From Callorhinus ursinus (Eukaryota > Chordata > Mammalia > Carnivora > Otariidae), in the NCBI RefSeq assembly GCF_003265705.1, contig NW_020313157.1, positions 3,408,191-3,472,190 on the forward strand: a DNA stretch of 64,000 nucleotides, read 5' to 3'. Below are positions 62,596 to 64,000 of the stretch, piece by piece. The notes beneath the pieces are model-generated. The model saw only the letters and a list, made by a program, of their open reading frames with translations. It was not told the DNA's origin and ran no database searches. The stretch's first letter is position 1; each line of letters begins with the position of its first letter. The position numbers were made by a program, and so were the translations under genes.

Positions 62596-64000
62596 CTTTT
62601 TATTTTTTTTAATTTTTTATTGTTATGTTAATCACCATATATTACATCATTAGTTTTTGGTGCAGTATTCCATGATTCATTGTTTGTTCATAACACCCAG
62701 TGCTCCATGCAGAACGTGCCCTCCTCAATACCCATCACCAGGATAACCCATCCCCCTCCCCCCCTCCCCTCTAGAACCCTCAGTTTGTTTTTCAGAGTCC
62801 ATCATCTCTCATGGTTCGTCTCCCCCTCTGACATACTCCCCTTTTCTTCCTCTCCTGTTATCTTCTTCTTTTTCTTTTTTCTTAAAATATGTTGCGTTAT
62901 TTGTTTCAGAAGTACAGATCTGTGATTCAACAGTCTTGCACAATTCACAGCGCTCACCGTAGCACATACCCTCCCCAATGTCTATCACCCAGCCACCCCA
63001 TCCCTCCCACCCCCAACCACTCCAGTAACACTCAGTTTGTTTCCTGAGATTAAGAATTCCTCATATCAGTGAGGTCATGTGATACATGTCTTTCTCTGAT
63101 TGACTTATTTCACTCAGCATAACACCCTCCAGTTCCATCCACGTCGTTGCAAATGGCAAGATCTCATTCCTTTTGATGGCTGCATAATATTCCATTGTGT
63201 ATATATGCCACATCTTCTTTATCCATTCATCTGTCGATGGGCATCTTGGCTCTTTCCACAGTTTGGCTATTGTGGACATTGCTGCTATAAACATTGGGGT
63301 ACACGTACCCCTTCGGGTCCCTACATTTGTATCTTTGGGGTAAATACCCAGTAGTGCAATTGTTGGATTGAACGGTAGCTCTAATTTCAACTGTTTGAGG
63401 AACCTCCATACTGTTTTCCAGAGTGGTTGCACCAGCTTGCATTCCCACCAACAGTGTAGGAGGGTTCCCCTTTCTCCACATCCCTGCCAACATCTGTTGT
63501 TCCCTGACTTGTTAATTTTAGCCATTCTGACGGGTGTGAGGTGGTATCTCATTGAGGTTTTGATTTGGATTTCCCTGATGCCGAGCAATGTTGAGCACTT
63601 TTTCATGTGCCTGTTGGCCATTTGGATGTCTTCTTTGGAGAAATGTCTGTTCATGTCTTCTGCCCATTTCTTGATTGGATTATTTGTTCTTTGGGTGTTG
63701 AGTTTGATAAGTTCTTTATAGATTTTGGATACTAGCCCTTTATCTGATATGTCGTTTGCAAATATTTTCTCCCATTCTGTCGGTTGTCTTTTGGTTTTGT
63801 GGACTGTTTCTTTTGCTGTGCAAAAGCTTTTTATCTTGATGAAATCCCAGTAGTTCATTTTTGCCCTGGCTTCCCGTGCCTTTGGCGATGTTTCTAGGAA
63901 GAAGTTGCTGCGGCTAAGGTCGAAAAGGTTGCTACCTGTGTTCTCCTTTAGGATTTTGATGGACTCCTGTCTCACGTTTAGGTCTTTCAACCATTTGGAG
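62596..64000 (-). mobile_element. Carnivoran L1, 3' part, well preserved, runs off the window
   Basis: In reverse orientation the element reads ORF2 C-terminus, stop, 3'UTR and A-tail (the T-rich start near 62596). Its 3'UTR matches the truncated copy at 49401-49667. It lies in TRAP1 intron 11, antisense to the gene. Confidence 0.93.
63061..64000 (-). CDS. L1 ORF2p C-terminal fragment (open to the window edge)
   Basis: About 313 codons with no stop until TGA at 63061-63063. [32 protein letters not shown] and [10 protein letters not shown] lead into the Cys-rich segment [15 protein letters not shown] and then [12 protein letters not shown], all typical of L1 ORF2 after the reverse transcriptase domain. 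The endonuclease and reverse transcriptase parts would be right of 64000. The unbroken frame suggests a fairly recent insertion. Confidence 0.9.
   Translation of the reverse strand, partial: SKWLKDLNVRQESIKILKENTGSNLFDLSRSNFFLETSPKAREARAKMNYWDFIKIKSFCTAKETVHKTKRQPTEWEKIFANDISDKGLVSKIYKELIKLNTQRTNNPIKKWAEDMNRHFSKEDIQMANRHMKKCSTLLGIREIQIKTSMRYHLTPVRMAKINKSGNNRCWQGCGERGTLLHCWWECKLVQPLWKTVWRFLKQLKLELPFNPTIALLGIYPKDTNVGTRRGTCTPMFIAAMSTIAKLWKEPRCPSTDEWIKKMWHIYTMEYYAAIKRNEILPFATTWMELEGVMLSEISQSEKDMYHMTSLI

Overview
This is vertebrate nuclear DNA from a carnivoran mammal. Exon-intron genes with GT..AG splice sites fill it, along with more than fifty copies of a tRNA-Lys-derived SINE of the CAN-SINE (SINEC) type and several L1 elements. 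The SINE type points to a caniform (dog, bear, seal or weasel lineage). The species cannot be fixed from the sequence alone.

Two genes lie head to tail on the + strand. The first is the 3' half of CREBBP (CBP): eight coding exons, numbered 24-31 by comparison with the human gene, between 718 and 10680. They encode most of the acetyltransferase (HAT) domain, its autoinhibitory loop, the ZZ and TAZ2 zinc fingers, the NCBD and the Gln/Pro-rich C-terminus. A 3'UTR of about 2.7 kb follows. The second is TRAP1, the mitochondrial HSP90 paralogue. Its CpG-island promoter is near 20.8-21.3 kb, its ATG is at 21214, and eleven coding exons run to 61134 with the rest off the right edge. Exon 1 is separated from exon 2 by a 27 kb intron. 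CREBBP followed by TRAP1 is the order known from other mammals.

Layout: 1-10680 CREBBP exons and introns; 10681 to about 13350 CREBBP 3'UTR; 13350-20780 intergenic DNA with scattered SINEs; 20780-21330 TRAP1 promoter; 21290-48518 TRAP1 intron 1, a repeat sink holding an ancient L1 of nearly 5 kb, an ERV-LTR/L1/SINE nest, two MaLR-like LTRs, a GUCA1A-like pseudogene and a retroposed 5' tRNA-Asp half; 48519-61134 TRAP1 exons 2-11; 62596-64000 the 3' part of a well-preserved L1 antisense to TRAP1.

No new multi-gene system was found. The least ordinary items are a 36-nt perfect 5' tRNA-Asp half with a 15-bp target-site duplication and no poly-A tail (22311-22380), a decayed GUCA1A-like retrocopy inside TRAP1 intron 1 (42857-43254), a palindromic cAMP response element in the TRAP1 promoter next door to the CREB-binding-protein gene, and several nested inverted SINE pairs that could fold as double-stranded RNA in the TRAP1 pre-mRNA.
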